DNA of 64,000 nt from NCBI RefSeq assembly GCF_900316895.1, contig NZ_ONER01000002.1, forward strand, positions 1 through 64,000. The letters run 5' to 3'. Shown piece by piece: positions 45,390 to 54,736 of the stretch. The position numbers and the translations under genes were made by a program. Positions within the stretch are counted from its first letter, which is position 1. Every line of letters starts with the position of its first letter. The stretch is from an uncultured Methanobrevibacter sp. GTDB taxonomy: Archaea > Methanobacteriota > Methanobacteria > Methanobacteriales > Methanobacteriaceae. The notes beneath the pieces are model-generated. The model was not told the DNA's origin, searched no databases, and saw nothing but the letters and a program-made list of their open reading frames with translations.

Positions 45390-46343
45390 ATGAAAGCAAA
45401 AAAACCAGACTCAAAAGGCAATATTATCGTAGGCACCACTGCAATTCTGATTGTGGCGCTTCTGTTAATCTCCATTTTTGTTATAACTACAATAACTTTC
45501 ATTCAAAATTCAAATATTGATTCCGAGAACAATGATAATTTCAAATATGTTATCGATGACTATTCAGCCAATTTGGAGATTTTAGAAAGGGATGCAATAG
45601 CTGAAGCTACTCAAAAGGTTTACAATGGTCTGCCTGTAAGAGACAGTCCAGACCAAATAAAAAAGAATTTGAACAATATTTTGGAAGATAAAAACGAAGA
45701 ATTCAAGAAAAAATATGATATTGACTTATCTTCAGAGGTGATATCTGTTGAACCAACCGATTCACCCTGGAAATTATTGTTTAAAGTTAAACTGAATGGA
45801 AAAAAGGGTAGTGATGAATTTTCACAGATAATTGAAAGAAACGCTTCTATTGAAGGTTTAAGGGACCCATTACCTATTGCAAAGCTGACTATAGCATCCG
45901 GCGTGATGGCATATGATGATAAGATCCATTATAAGACTGCACTTTCAGCATATATGCTCCTGCATAATTTCGACTCGCCGGAATCATATATCGAAGCAAC
46001 AGCGCCATTAACTATAAAAAGGTGTCCTTATGACCCATACGTTCACCATGGTGATCCTGGAGTATTGAGGGATTGCCTTGATACCGGCTATTTTCATGAA
46101 AGCGCTGACGGAAGCTGTTATCTATGCAGGCTGGAAGGAAAGGGGAAATGTCCCCATTATGGCATGGAGGTCTTCATCCAGACACATACCCCACTTGGAA
46201 ACGAATCGCTGTCGTGCTCTGATCATGTGGTTTTTGCAGACCACTATAACGGCGAAAAGATAAATCCGGATGATTGGGACAGCTTGATTCTGGATGCATC
46301 ACACAGAAAGAAATACGGGTTGGTGGGAAATGAAAGCTATTGA
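45390..46343 (+). CDS. Pilin-like secreted, Cys-rich membrane-anchored protein
   Basis: No named family is recognised. With the start at 45390 the protein has 317 residues: a basic KAKKPDSKG, then one long hydrophobic helix (residues about 12-35) and a large outside part. KG before the helix resembles the cleavage site of archaeal prepilins, although the Glu at +5 is missing. The C-terminal third has about seven cysteines in a tight block (CPYDPYVHHGDPG...C...CYLCRLEGKGKCP...C). No Shine-Dalgarno is obvious, and starts at 45327 or 45294 are possible. It overlaps the next gene by 14 nt. Confidence 0.65.
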   Translation: MKAKKPDSKGNIIVGTTAILIVALLLISIFVITTITFIQNSNIDSENNDNFKYVIDDYSANLEILERDAIAEATQKVYNGLPVRDSPDQIKKNLNNILEDKNEEFKKKYDIDLSSEVISVEPTDSPWKLLFKVKLNGKKGSDEFSQIIERNASIEGLRDPLPIAKLTIASGVMAYDDKIHYKTALSAYMLLHNFDSPESYIEATAPLTIKRCPYDPYVHHGDPGVLRDCLDTGYFHESADGSCYLCRLEGKGKCPHYGMEVFIQTHTPLGNESLSCSDHVVFADHYNGEKINPDDWDSLILDASHRKKYGLVGNESY

Positions 46344-47181
46344 AATCGGAATAATCCTAATCATCATTTTAGTAATCTTCGGCGCAATCCTTTCATCCAT
46401 TGAAAATTCGACTGAAAAGGCCATGAAAGAAGTTGAAGCAAATAATATGGAAAAACTAACCTCAGAAGTCATTGCCAACCTGATAAACAATCCAGGAGTT
46501 CCTGAAAACTGGAATGAATATGGCAAAGGCACTCCCGGCCTTGCAGTCATCAATGGGGAAGGCCAGATAATTCCAAACAGTGTCTCATATGCCAAACTGA
46601 TAGCCCTAGGAAAGGATTATGACAAGCTGGTTTATGACAAACTGTTCACATCAAAAATACATACTTCAATGGAACTCATACCTAAGGAGAGCTGCATTTC
46701 AAGTGTAAAGATTGGTGAAAGTGGTGAAGGCGAAAGCGTTTTTTCACTTACAAGACTGGTGAAATGTGATTTCTACAAAAGCTATGTACTCAAAAATTTT
46801 GAAATCAATGGCAAGTGCAACAAGCACCACTCACAGGACAAGTGCAGCTGCAACTACTTTAAGGTATTTCCGGGGAACTTAAAAAAGTCGGATTACTATC
46901 TGCTGATTGACACGACAGAGGAATATGACCTGTCCTACATTGTAGACACCACAAGAGTTGTAAAGGACAGACAATGGAAAACCACAATATCTGATGTGAT
47001 TTACCTAAACGATGAATTTGATTTTTACGATGATGAAAGTGCCATAGTGTTCGTTCATCTTGACAAGCCACATCCGAAGGCATTGCTGGTGTGCGTTCCA
47101 AAAAACTTTGATAAGGACCTTTTAGAATATGATTATTTCAGAACAAATGAATGTGAATTTGTCATGAAGGCATGGTATTAA
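46330..47181 (+). CDS. Pilin-like secreted protein, partner of the preceding gene
   Basis: This 283-residue protein begins directly with a hydrophobic helix (residues 4-21, IEIGIILIIILVIFGAIL) after MKA. It then shows the phrase LINNPGVPENWNEYGKGTPGLAVINGEGQI, a pattern I associate with archaeal pilin-like proteins. A Cys-rich strip (CNKHHSQDKCSC) lies near residue 164. GGTGGG precedes the ATG closely, and the first 14 nt overlap the previous gene, so they are coupled. Assembly by a type IV pilus-like machine is inferred. It ends 4 nt into the convergent MgtE gene. Confidence 0.65.
   Translation: MKAIEIGIILIIILVIFGAILSSIENSTEKAMKEVEANNMEKLTSEVIANLINNPGVPENWNEYGKGTPGLAVINGEGQIIPNSVSYAKLIALGKDYDKLVYDKLFTSKIHTSMELIPKESCISSVKIGESGEGESVFSLTRLVKCDFYKSYVLKNFEINGKCNKHHSQDKCSCNYFKVFPGNLKKSDYYLLIDTTEEYDLSYIVDTTRVVKDRQWKTTISDVIYLNDEFDFYDDESAIVFVHLDKPHPKALLVCVPKNFDKDLLEYDYFRTNECEFVMKAWY
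46697..46709 (-). repeat. Exact mini-ORB 13-mer inside the pilin-like gene
   Basis: TTTCAAGTGTAAA is the exact reverse complement of the origin repeat TTTACACTTGAAA, here encoding part of Ile-Ser-Ser-Val-Lys. The G-rich flank seen at the origin copies is poorly kept (GAGCTGCA), so it may be chance. Confidence 0.35.
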
Positions 47182-48437
47182 ATTAAAGTGCCCAACAGGA
47201 GCAGTGAAACTGAAATCAAGACAAAACTTGAAATTGAATCTGTTATACTTGTTGAAATAGGAATTACGATATTGTCCGGATCCAAATTATGATTATATGA
47301 TGTAATGGAAACGTAATATACAATAATTACCATTATAGCCACTAAAATCAGCCCTGACATTGTGCTTATTTCAACTATCTTATCAAATCCGACACCGACA
47401 ACACCCAAAGCGAAGGAGGACCCTTCTGCTAAAAGGCCTATTAGCGGGAAGACAATAATCGCTAAAATGAAGCTGATAATGAAATTATGAACCGCTTCGC
47501 CTTTTGGCTTATTGAACGGTTCGACTAAACCTGAGTGAAGTCCTGAAGATAATCTGGCTCCCAAAATACTTATTAGGCTTCCGCTTTCTCCTGAAAACAG
47601 TGGCAATAAGGTCAGTAGACTTGCATTTGTAAGCAATGTTTCAAGTGCTGAATTCAAGATACTTCCAGCGGCCCCTCCTAAAAAGGAACATAAAAGCAGA
47701 ATAGGTGTGGACTGCTTCAAAATGGTATTTGTCTCATAGGACAGACGATAACAATAAACAAAGCTGATGCAGACTGCAATCAAAACGATGCCAAGAACAG
47801 CATCTTTAAAAATGTAGCTGAAGTTCATCGCCTGCAGAATAAATATTGATGCAATGATAGCCGGCAGTGTGAGCAAATCTCCAAATGCAGCTATAATTGG
47901 GCTTGTTATATTGTCCGGGTCCCATCCATGTTCATAGCTTTTAAATGATACAAACATTGTAATCGGAAGCATTATCAGGTTTGAAATTATTCCTGCAAAC
48001 ACACAGATTAGCATGAAATCTATTAGACTCATTGACGGTTGATGCAGTAAAATACATAATACTTTAGCTATGATTGCTAAAAACAATGACAATACCATCG
48101 TCAAAACAAAAGATGAGTAAATATTATAGTTCAATTGCTCTGAAAACTCAAATTCCGGTGATATTATACCGATGTGAAGGTTGGTTGATAATCTTGATGC
48201 AAAAGAACCGAAAATATTTCCCCTCATTCCAATTGCTCCAGGAATGACTACAAGCAATCCCGGGAATGTTTCTAGGAAAAAGGTCATCTTACCTAAAATA
48301 AGACCGGCACATAGGTCTCCAATAGCGCAAATCAAAAGGGCTATTAATCCTTCCTTAATGACAGATTTATGCTCTGCGTAAAAATCAGAACATTTTACAG
48401 ATAGTGGAGTGCGAATCTTCTTCTGTTTGTCTGTCAC
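47178..48437 (-). CDS. MgtE/SLC41-type divalent cation transporter, two membrane domains
   Basis: This roughly 419-residue membrane protein has two copies of the MgtE transmembrane domain: FPGLLVVIPGAIGMRGNIFGSFASRLST in the first half and LPLFSGESGSLISILGARLSSGLHSG in the second. Each is followed by N.DPDNI.{0,2}PI, the metal-path signature. The N-terminal and CBS cytosolic domains of bacterial MgtE are absent, as in SLC41-like archaeal forms. Mg2+ is the likely ion. A GTG start at 48437 fits a GTGAT Shine-Dalgarno at the usual spacing; 48446 is the alternative. It follows the PhoU/TrkA-C gene. Confidence 0.88.
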   Translation of the reverse strand: MTDKQKKIRTPLSVKCSDFYAEHKSVIKEGLIALLICAIGDLCAGLILGKMTFFLETFPGLLVVIPGAIGMRGNIFGSFASRLSTNLHIGIISPEFEFSEQLNYNIYSSFVLTMVLSLFLAIIAKVLCILLHQPSMSLIDFMLICVFAGIISNLIMLPITMFVSFKSYEHGWDPDNITSPIIAAFGDLLTLPAIIASIFILQAMNFSYIFKDAVLGIVLIAVCISFVYCYRLSYETNTILKQSTPILLLCSFLGGAAGSILNSALETLLTNASLLTLLPLFSGESGSLISILGARLSSGLHSGLVEPFNKPKGEAVHNFIISFILAIIVFPLIGLLAEGSSFALGVVGVGFDKIVEISTMSGLILVAIMVIIVYYVSITSYNHNLDPDNIVIPISTSITDSISSFVLISVSLLLLGTLI

Positions 48438-48470
48438 ACATATCACTACCCATAATCATTTTTTCACTTC

Positions 48471-49067
48471 CTAGTCTTCTTCTAATTCTTCTGGAATATC
48501 CTCTAAAGAACAGGTTCCTGCCGCTAATTTTTCAAGCAAATCAGCACCTTCGTCTGTTCCTTTTAAAATTAAAGTATCATCCGGTAAAAGTGTGGTATGT
48601 TTATCCGGTCCATAAATCCATGATGAACCTCTTCTGATTGCAATTACACGCATACCAGTACGGTTTACCAATAATAAATCTCCTAAAGTATTATTTGCAA
48701 GTTCTGATGAATCGTCAATGGTAACTCTGACTATACTTTTATCAGATTCTTCCATAACCATCTTAAATACAGGGTGTGGTTTAAACCCGGTTATCACTAA
48801 ATCAGCCAAATCCTTAGCAGCATTTGCTATACTTTCAGCCGCTTCTGCGATTTCAATCAATGCTGTTAACTTCTCTGCATCTTCATATGATCTGGCCGCT
48901 ACTAACGATTCCTTTTTGATTTCATAATTCATGGAGTTAACTTCATTTTCCAGTGCAATAACTTCTTCTGCTGCTGCTTTACTGTTGAACAAAACAGCAG
49001 AATAAGCTAAATCCACCATTAACTCCGACATGTTTTTCATTTCTATTAAAAGAGTTTTAATTGTCAA
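48471..49067 (-). CDS. PhoU-like plus TrkA-C (RCK_C) domain regulatory protein
   Basis: This 198-residue soluble protein has a helical PhoU-like N-terminal domain (residues 1-100, with [19 protein letters not shown]). A C-terminal RCK_C domain follows ([50 protein letters not shown]), which in other transporters binds ions or nucleotides. The gene lies upstream of the MgtE-type transporter by about 33 nt, so it is likely its cytosolic regulatory partner, replacing the missing CBS domains. It starts at TTG with AGGGG upstream. Confidence 0.87.
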   Translation of the reverse strand: MTIKTLLIEMKNMSELMVDLAYSAVLFNSKAAAEEVIALENEVNSMNYEIKKESLVAARSYEDAEKLTALIEIAEAAESIANAAKDLADLVITGFKPHPVFKMVMEESDKSIVRVTIDDSSELANNTLGDLLLVNRTGMRVIAIRRGSSWIYGPDKHTTLLPDDTLILKGTDEGADLLEKLAAGTCSLEDIPEELEED

Positions 49068-49078
49068 TTCAAATTCCC

Positions 49079-50152
49079 CTATAGATCATTTGGATCTGTT
49101 TTCAATAAGCATGATTTTCTAAGTTTCAATAAAGTTTTCTTTTTGGTTTTCAAATCTTCAACATCTTCAAGAATGTTTTCCAAAGGCTCTCTGATATATT
49201 CAACGGTTTCCTTTTGATGTAGCCAATGGCAGTTTGTACAGTTCCATACTCCCTTGCCCTTAATCCATTCTCCACCTGTTGCAGAATCTCCGCATGGATA
49301 AAATGGACAATAGCAGAAATCACAGTACTGACCATCCCAGTGGCAAGGATAGAATTCACATTCACGGTTTGGGCCATGAGCCACTTCGCCATTCAAGAAT
49401 TTTTCATAATGATTTTGTGATAATGGATGAATCTTGGACCTGATAACATATCCTCTCGGTGTTATCATCTTACCGTCCTGGACATAGGTTATGTCATTTC
49501 CGACAATCAGTGTGCATGACATGTTAACGATGTCCTCGGTCAAATCCTTGGCCTCAACGATTGTTGCTTTTGGAGGCTCATAGGTACTGTCAACGATGCC
49601 TATCAATGCATCTTCACCTTTAATTTCCAAAACACATTGTTTGAACCTTCTGAAAGGTTCTTTACGTGTTTTGCTTATAGGATTATAGATTGCAACTATC
49701 AAATTGGCTTCGAGTGCATATCTTAACTTCTTTTCTATTTCTGATAATGGAGTCAAGATATTGCTCAAGCTTATTGCTGCAAAGTCATGTAAAGGAGCTC
49801 CCAAATGACTTGATGCATAGTTCAGGGCTGATACTCCCGGATAAACCTTTATTTCAACATCGTCATATTTGCTTACTATCTGATATAATACGTTTGCCAT
49901 TCCGAATACGCCTGGGTCTCCGGAACTGATTAATGAAACTGTCTGGCCTTCCAGACTCTTTTTAATGGCGAATTCAGCTCTAGCTATCTCATCACCCATT
50001 CCTTTTTTGACTATTTCCTTACCTTCGATTAAGTCTTCAATTTGGTCTACATATTTCTTGTAACCGATAATAATGTCAGACTCTTCAATGGCTTTGATAG
50101 CCCCTAAAGTCATATTGTCCCTATTTTGGCCAATTCCTATTACATTAATCAT
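49079..50152 (-). CDS. cbiH: Cobalt-factor III C17-methyltransferase with C-terminal Cys-rich domain
   Basis: CbiH performs the ring-contraction methylation in anaerobic cobalamin synthesis. The 357-residue protein has the SAM methyltransferase fold: [53 protein letters not shown] and [11 protein letters not shown]. An added C-terminal domain of about 100 residues carries many Cys ([24 protein letters not shown]...CTNCHW), like the CbiH60 type that binds an Fe-S cluster. It begins with an AGTGAT Shine-Dalgarno overlapping the end of the preceding gene. Confidence 0.9.
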   Translation of the reverse strand: MINVIGIGQNRDNMTLGAIKAIEESDIIIGYKKYVDQIEDLIEGKEIVKKGMGDEIARAEFAIKKSLEGQTVSLISSGDPGVFGMANVLYQIVSKYDDVEIKVYPGVSALNYASSHLGAPLHDFAAISLSNILTPLSEIEKKLRYALEANLIVAIYNPISKTRKEPFRRFKQCVLEIKGEDALIGIVDSTYEPPKATIVEAKDLTEDIVNMSCTLIVGNDITYVQDGKMITPRGYVIRSKIHPLSQNHYEKFLNGEVAHGPNRECEFYPCHWDGQYCDFCYCPFYPCGDSATGGEWIKGKGVWNCTNCHWLHQKETVEYIREPLENILEDVEDLKTKKKTLLKLRKSCLLKTDPNDL

Positions 50153-50160
50153 TTATATCA

Positions 50161-50658
50161 CTAGTACAATTTTAAAATAGAAGTTATCGCAACTGTATTT
50201 TCATCTACTCTCAGACCATTTTCACCGTATGTCGCCTTACCGGTTGCCATAACCTTATAGGATGGATCCTGACTGATGATTATTTGACCTGATGTCTGAT
50301 TAGGTGAAGCATAACCTAACGCCTCAACATTTATAGTAATGTTTTTGTTATCAGTGTCATCGAATGTTGTAATATTCATTGAATCAACATTTACTCCGTC
50401 TACCTGCGACAGCGATTCCATCTTAAGTGCAACATCCTTTTTATTTGAAATGTTGACTGGAGTTGGGTCCTTAATCAAAACGTCGTTAACCTTCTGCGGA
50501 TTAAAGAATTCCTGGATTTTTGAAATCTGCATATCCACCAATCCGTGGAAGTTAGGAGCTTCAGCTGTTACAATGGTGTATGAACTGAATAGACCCAATT
50601 CAAAAAATACGATAAATAACACTATTATTAGTATAACTCTAAGTATTTTACTTGCCAT
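50161..50658 (-). CDS. Membrane-anchored protein of unknown function
   Basis: I do not recognise this 165-residue protein. It has one N-terminal transmembrane helix (residues 5-25, ILRVILIIVLFIVFFELGLF) and an outside beta-rich part with NIS and NQT sites, and no cysteines. Its stop codon forms part of the ribosome-binding region of cbiH, so the two are cotranscribed. Nothing in its sequence points to cobalamin synthesis. Confidence 0.7.
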   Translation of the reverse strand: MASKILRVILIIVLFIVFFELGLFSSYTIVTAEAPNFHGLVDMQISKIQEFFNPQKVNDVLIKDPTPVNISNKKDVALKMESLSQVDGVNVDSMNITTFDDTDNKNITINVEALGYASPNQTSGQIIISQDPSYKVMATGKATYGENGLRVDENTVAITSILKLY

Positions 50659-50818
50659 TTTATCACAATCATAAATCTTTATAAATATAGATTATATAAT
50701 GTTTTAAATTATATGTCTAATATATAATAAACCTAACCCAAATTTTCACAGTAAAACCAATATTGATTTTTAAAATTCTCAAAGTTTATTAACATAGAAA
50801 AATAAATTTTTTATCAGT

Positions 50819-52552
50819 ATGTCAACTAATAAAATTCTATTAAAATTTGCAAAAAAAGGAATTAACCTATCACCTGAAGCTTATGACAAGGTCATGAAAG
50901 CAGATAACCCTCTGGATTTTGCATCAAATTTAATAGTCAAATTGAAAAGCGATAAATTTACTTCTAAAGACCTGATTTGCGTTAGCGGTGAAACCATAGA
51001 TGAAATCACCGGCGTTAAAACAGCACCTGAAAGTGATGATCAGGACACGTTAATAAAACCTGAAGAGACTCAAAAGACTGTTGACAAAACACCACAGCCA
51101 CCTAAAAAAGTTTCAGATGCAAAAGAGCAACCGCCAAAAAAGGTTATGGATGAAAAGCCTGAAAGCGCCGGCAATGAAAAGGAAGTTGAAACCAAAAAGC
51201 CGGATTCCATTGATGACCTTAAAAAAGAAGGTGATGAACCTGAACACTATGTAAATGAGGCCATTGAAAAAGCTTCTGAAACTATTAAGGATACTAAAAT
51301 CAAATTCAAAAGAAATGAACAGAAGACAAATGTCAAATATGATTTTAAAATCATTCAGGACACCAGTAAAAAATCATACACAAGCGGTGAGCTTGAAAAC
51401 CTCATTTCCTATTTCAAAAGCAGATATGATAAATTGGCCAAGATATTATCCAGACGACCTGATCTCAGAAACTATACGAAAATAGCCGATATCGATGACG
51501 GGATGGATAGCTTAAGCCTGATTCTAATGGTCCGTGAAATCAGATCCAGTAAAAACGGTCATAAAATCGTTGAATTTGAAGATGATACAGGAAACATTTC
51601 CATTCTATTTTCAAACAAAAACGAGGAATTGTTTGCAGAAGCCGAAAAGCTTGTCAGGGATGAGGTTGTTGGAGTCATTGCAAACAAAAGCAGTGATGCG
51701 GGTTTCGCCTTTGGACAGCAAATAATAAATCCGGGTGTCCTAAGCATACCTGAAAAGGAAATGGATTTCGGTATAGTATTTCTGTCAGATGTTCACATCG
51801 GAAGTCTAACGTTCCTGGAGGATGCCTTTCAAAGATTCATTGATTGGATTAACTGTGAGGCTGGAGATGAAGAGCAAAGAAGAGTTGCTGAAGATGTCAA
51901 ATACCTGATTATCGGCGGAGATATCGTGGACGGTATAGGAGTATATCCGAATCAGGACAAGGAACTCGCCATTAAAGACATTACCGAGCAGTATAATGAA
52001 GCTGCCAGATTTTTGGGCAATATCAGAAGTGACATCAAAATAATCATTGCACCTGGAAACCACGATGCATCAAGAGTCGCTGAACCTCAGCCGGCCGTGC
52101 CTGAGGAATATGCAAAGGCACTGTATGAACTTGACAATGTCGAATTCATTTCAAATCCCGGTGTCGTTTCACTTGACGGAATCAATGTATTAATTTACCA
52201 CGGACGCAGTTTTGACGACCTGGTTATGGCCATCAAGAGCTTTGAATATGAAAAAAGTGATGAAATAATGGTTGAATTACTGCAAAAAAGACATTTAGCT
52301 CCAATTTATGGAGAAAGAACACCTTTAGCATCAGAACTTGAAGACTATCTTGTAATTGATGAGGTTCCAGATGTTTTCCATACAGGTCACATTCACATTA
52401 ACAGCTACAAAAAATATAAAGGCGTTCATTTGATTAATTCAGGTACATTCCAGACTCAGACAGAGTTCCAGAAAATTTATAACATCAATCCGACACCTGC
52501 TGAAGTACCTGTTCTTCATAAAGGAAAATACAGACACTTTAAATTCTTATAG
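50819..52552 (+). CDS. polB: DNA polymerase D small subunit DP1
   Basis: DP1 is the 3'-5' exonuclease subunit of the euryarchaeal replicative polymerase PolD. In this 577-residue protein an N-terminal helical domain is followed by a charged, proline/lysine-rich linker (about residues 75-180), an OB fold and a calcineurin-like phosphoesterase domain. The nuclease motifs are intact: [27 protein letters not shown] and TGHIHIN. It is followed by the class II aldolase gene after 11 nt. Confidence 0.96.
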   Translation: MSTNKILLKFAKKGINLSPEAYDKVMKADNPLDFASNLIVKLKSDKFTSKDLICVSGETIDEITGVKTAPESDDQDTLIKPEETQKTVDKTPQPPKKVSDAKEQPPKKVMDEKPESAGNEKEVETKKPDSIDDLKKEGDEPEHYVNEAIEKASETIKDTKIKFKRNEQKTNVKYDFKIIQDTSKKSYTSGELENLISYFKSRYDKLAKILSRRPDLRNYTKIADIDDGMDSLSLILMVREIRSSKNGHKIVEFEDDTGNISILFSNKNEELFAEAEKLVRDEVVGVIANKSSDAGFAFGQQIINPGVLSIPEKEMDFGIVFLSDVHIGSLTFLEDAFQRFIDWINCEAGDEEQRRVAEDVKYLIIGGDIVDGIGVYPNQDKELAIKDITEQYNEAARFLGNIRSDIKIIIAPGNHDASRVAEPQPAVPEEYAKALYELDNVEFISNPGVVSLDGINVLIYHGRSFDDLVMAIKSFEYEKSDEIMVELLQKRHLAPIYGERTPLASELEDYLVIDEVPDVFHTGHIHINSYKKYKGVHLINSGTFQTQTEFQKIYNINPTPAEVPVLHKGKYRHFKFL

Positions 52553-52563
52553 AGGTTATTTTA

Positions 52564-53139
52564 ATGAAAAAGAATATTGCTGAAATTATTGACGTTTCAA
52601 ATGAAATCTATGATAAGGGTTTGGTTTCCGGAAAATCAGGAAACATCAGCGCACGATTTGGAAATGTTGTTGCCATTACACCAACATTGAAATCCCTATC
52701 AAAATTATGTGAAGAGGATATTGTTCTTGTTGACATGGAAGGCAACGTCTTGACTAAGGGAAAGCCGTCTTCTGAAGTAAATATGCATTTGGAAATTTAT
52801 AAAAAAAGATCTGACGTGAATGCTATAGTTCATACCCATTCACCTTATGCAACAGGATTTGCATTTTCAAATAAAAATCTTAAAAGACTGGAAGGTTTCG
52901 GACCGATAGTTACACCATATCTGCAATCCATTGATTATGAAAAGCCTGGAAGCGATGAACTTGCAAAAAGCGCCAGTGAAGGCCTTGGCAATGAAGATGT
53001 GTTAATTTTAAAAAATCATGGTGTGATTTGCGTAAGTGACAGTTTAAAAGAAGCTATGTTACTGGCAGTTTTTGTTGAAGAGACTGCTAAAACTCAGTTT
53101 ATTACATTTATGTTAAATTCAGCTGAAGATATTGATTAA
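52564..53139 (+). CDS. Class II aldolase (fuculose-1-phosphate aldolase-like)
   Basis: This 191-residue zinc aldolase has GKSGNISAR, the metal-binding HTHSPYATGFAF with two His, a C-terminal-side LKNHGVICV with a third, and the EVNMHLEIY segment. In methanogens the homologue supplies lactaldehyde, used for lactate in coenzyme F420. That role is plausible here but not shown. The gene has AGAGGT before its ATG and lies 11 nt after DP1. Its stop overlaps that of the small RHH gene on the other strand. Confidence 0.88.
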   Translation: MKKNIAEIIDVSNEIYDKGLVSGKSGNISARFGNVVAITPTLKSLSKLCEEDIVLVDMEGNVLTKGKPSSEVNMHLEIYKKRSDVNAIVHTHSPYATGFAFSNKNLKRLEGFGPIVTPYLQSIDYEKPGSDELAKSASEGLGNEDVLILKNHGVICVSDSLKEAMLLAVFVEETAKTQFITFMLNSAEDID

Positions 53140-53303
53140 TCTTCATCTGAAATTACATTTGATTTGTTTCTGTTTTTCATTCCTTCTTCAATCATTTGAA
53201 TGATTAATCCAGATAATGAAGTATCTTCATCAATAGCCATTTTCTTTAATTCTTTTTTTAAATCTACAGGTAAGTTTATTGTGGTTTTGCTTATATCTGA
53301 CAT
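53136..53303 (-). CDS. Small ribbon-helix-helix (CopG/Arc-like) protein
   Basis: This 55-residue frame encodes KTTINLPVDLKKELKKMAIDEDTSLSGLIIQMIEEGM, a textbook ribbon-helix-helix. A beta strand (TTINLP) leads into helix A, then a turn with S-L-S and helix B. It probably binds DNA as a dimer. No partner toxin is adjacent, so it may be a stand-alone regulator. It overlaps the class II aldolase end by 4 nt, tail to tail. Confidence 0.8.
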   Translation of the reverse strand: MSDISKTTINLPVDLKKELKKMAIDEDTSLSGLIIQMIEEGMKNRNKSNVISDED

Positions 53304-53447
53304 GTATAATAATTCATTTTAATTAAATATATATTTTTCTAATAAAGATGTTGCTATTACCAAAAACTATTTAAATCTATTACAGACAAATATTATCTTA
53401 ATAGTTATTTTTACTTATTTTAATATTTTATTTTGGAGGGAGAATAA

Positions 53448-53696
53448 ATGAGTAATCAAGCAATCGAAGAAGTATGTGAAATTCTTGACTATATTTCAGA
53501 TAATAACACTGTTCCTCGTAATATCAGAGAAGCAGCAAGTCAATCTTGTGATTTGTTAAAGGATGATGAACAAGATCAATCTGTAAGAATCAGTACCGTT
53601 CTTGGAAAATTAGATGAAATTAGTAATGATCCTAATATTCCGGTACACGCAAGAACTTTAATTTGGGAAGTTCTATCTAAATTAGAAGCAATCTAA
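53448..53696 (+). CDS. UPF0147 family protein
   Basis: This 82-residue helical protein matches UPF0147, small archaeal proteins of unknown role. IEEVCEILDYISDNNTVPRNIREAA and the DPNIPVHARTLIWEVLSKLE stretch are the conserved parts. The GGAGGGAG ribosome-binding site is unusually strong and lies 8 nt before ATG, pointing to high expression. It stands alone, with T-runs after the stop (53702-53719). Confidence 0.93.
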   Translation: MSNQAIEEVCEILDYISDNNTVPRNIREAASQSCDLLKDDEQDQSVRISTVLGKLDEISNDPNIPVHARTLIWEVLSKLEAI

Positions 53697-53722
53697 TTTA
53701 GTTTTTTACTATTTTTTTAATA

Positions 53723-54736
53723 TTATTTAGAAACGGCAACAGCTATTGTCACACCGTCATAAGAAGTTTTTTTATAAATCAATTCTGAATCGAAACCTGC
53801 CATTATCAATGCTGATGGTTCGCAAACACCATAAATTCCAAACTTCGAATAAACGAATTCTGATTTGGAAACATCACTGGATTCAAACAGTTTCATCTTG
53901 TCAATGTCAACAAATTCAACAGGTATATTCAATTTTTCAGACAATTCAAGAATTCCCTTTTCGTCTTTTTTTATTTCTGCAGAAGTGAGCATATTAACTC
54001 TTGAAGCAAAGATTTTCAAATCATCCAATGATTTTTTAAGTCCATTATAGATGTATTTGCATTCCTTTCCGCGCCTACATCCGATTCCTGCAACTACTTT
54101 TCTTTCCCTCAATATCAGTTCATGCCCTTCAAAACTGACATGTATTTCATCTGTATTAACTTTTGATGAATAAATAATTGAAACATTGATTTCGAGTGTA
54201 ACATTGTTCAAATATTCAAATAAATACTCAAAATTCCTGTTTGGATTTAATGTAATAGAAATCTCACGACCTTCCAAAATGGCCTTATTGAAGTGTAAAA
54301 TCTCTTTTGTATTGTCAATTGATAAATACAAATCCTTTGCCAGAACATCAATTCCCAATTTGTTATTAACATCAGTTGAAGTCGTAATGACTGGTGTAGC
54401 ATCAATCAAAGCAGCAACTTTATTTGCAAACTCATTTGCTCCACCTAAATGACCAGATAATGTAGATATTACAAACTGTCCATTATCGTCTATGTTTATC
54501 ACGGCAGGATCTGTGACTTTAGACTCAACCAGTGGTGCGATTGATCTAATCAATATTCCTGAAGCCATTACAGCAATAATCGCATCATATTCATAAAATA
54601 AAATTGGAAAATATTTTTTAACATTTTTGTGATATAAATCACACTTTAAAATTGTTGAATCTGAATCTAAATCATCTTTTAAATCATGTGCCAATTCCTG
54701 GCCCTTATTTGATACTGAAATTATTGCTACTTTCAT
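53723..54736 (-). CDS. cbiG: Cobalt-precorrin 5A hydrolase
   Basis: CbiG opens the delta-lactone of cobalt-precorrin 5A, releasing acetaldehyde, in anaerobic cobalamin synthesis. The 337-residue protein has the N-terminal MASGILIRSIAPL, the central TLSGHLGGANEFANKVA and a C-terminal domain with VAGIGCRRGKECKYI. The start at 54736 overlaps the end of cbiB by 4 nt (ATGA), so the pair is translationally coupled; frames beginning further upstream read into cbiB. Confidence 0.93.
   Translation of the reverse strand: MKVAIISVSNKGQELAHDLKDDLDSDSTILKCDLYHKNVKKYFPILFYEYDAIIAVMASGILIRSIAPLVESKVTDPAVINIDDNGQFVISTLSGHLGGANEFANKVAALIDATPVITTSTDVNNKLGIDVLAKDLYLSIDNTKEILHFNKAILEGREISITLNPNRNFEYLFEYLNNVTLEINVSIIYSSKVNTDEIHVSFEGHELILRERKVVAGIGCRRGKECKYIYNGLKKSLDDLKIFASRVNMLTSAEIKKDEKGILELSEKLNIPVEFVDIDKMKLFESSDVSKSEFVYSKFGIYGVCEPSALIMAGFDSELIYKKTSYDGVTIAVAVSK

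Noticed and set aside
54293..54304. TTGAAGTGTAAAA as an ORB copy
   Set aside because: It lacks the TTTC start and lies in cbiG coding sequence with no flank; probably chance.
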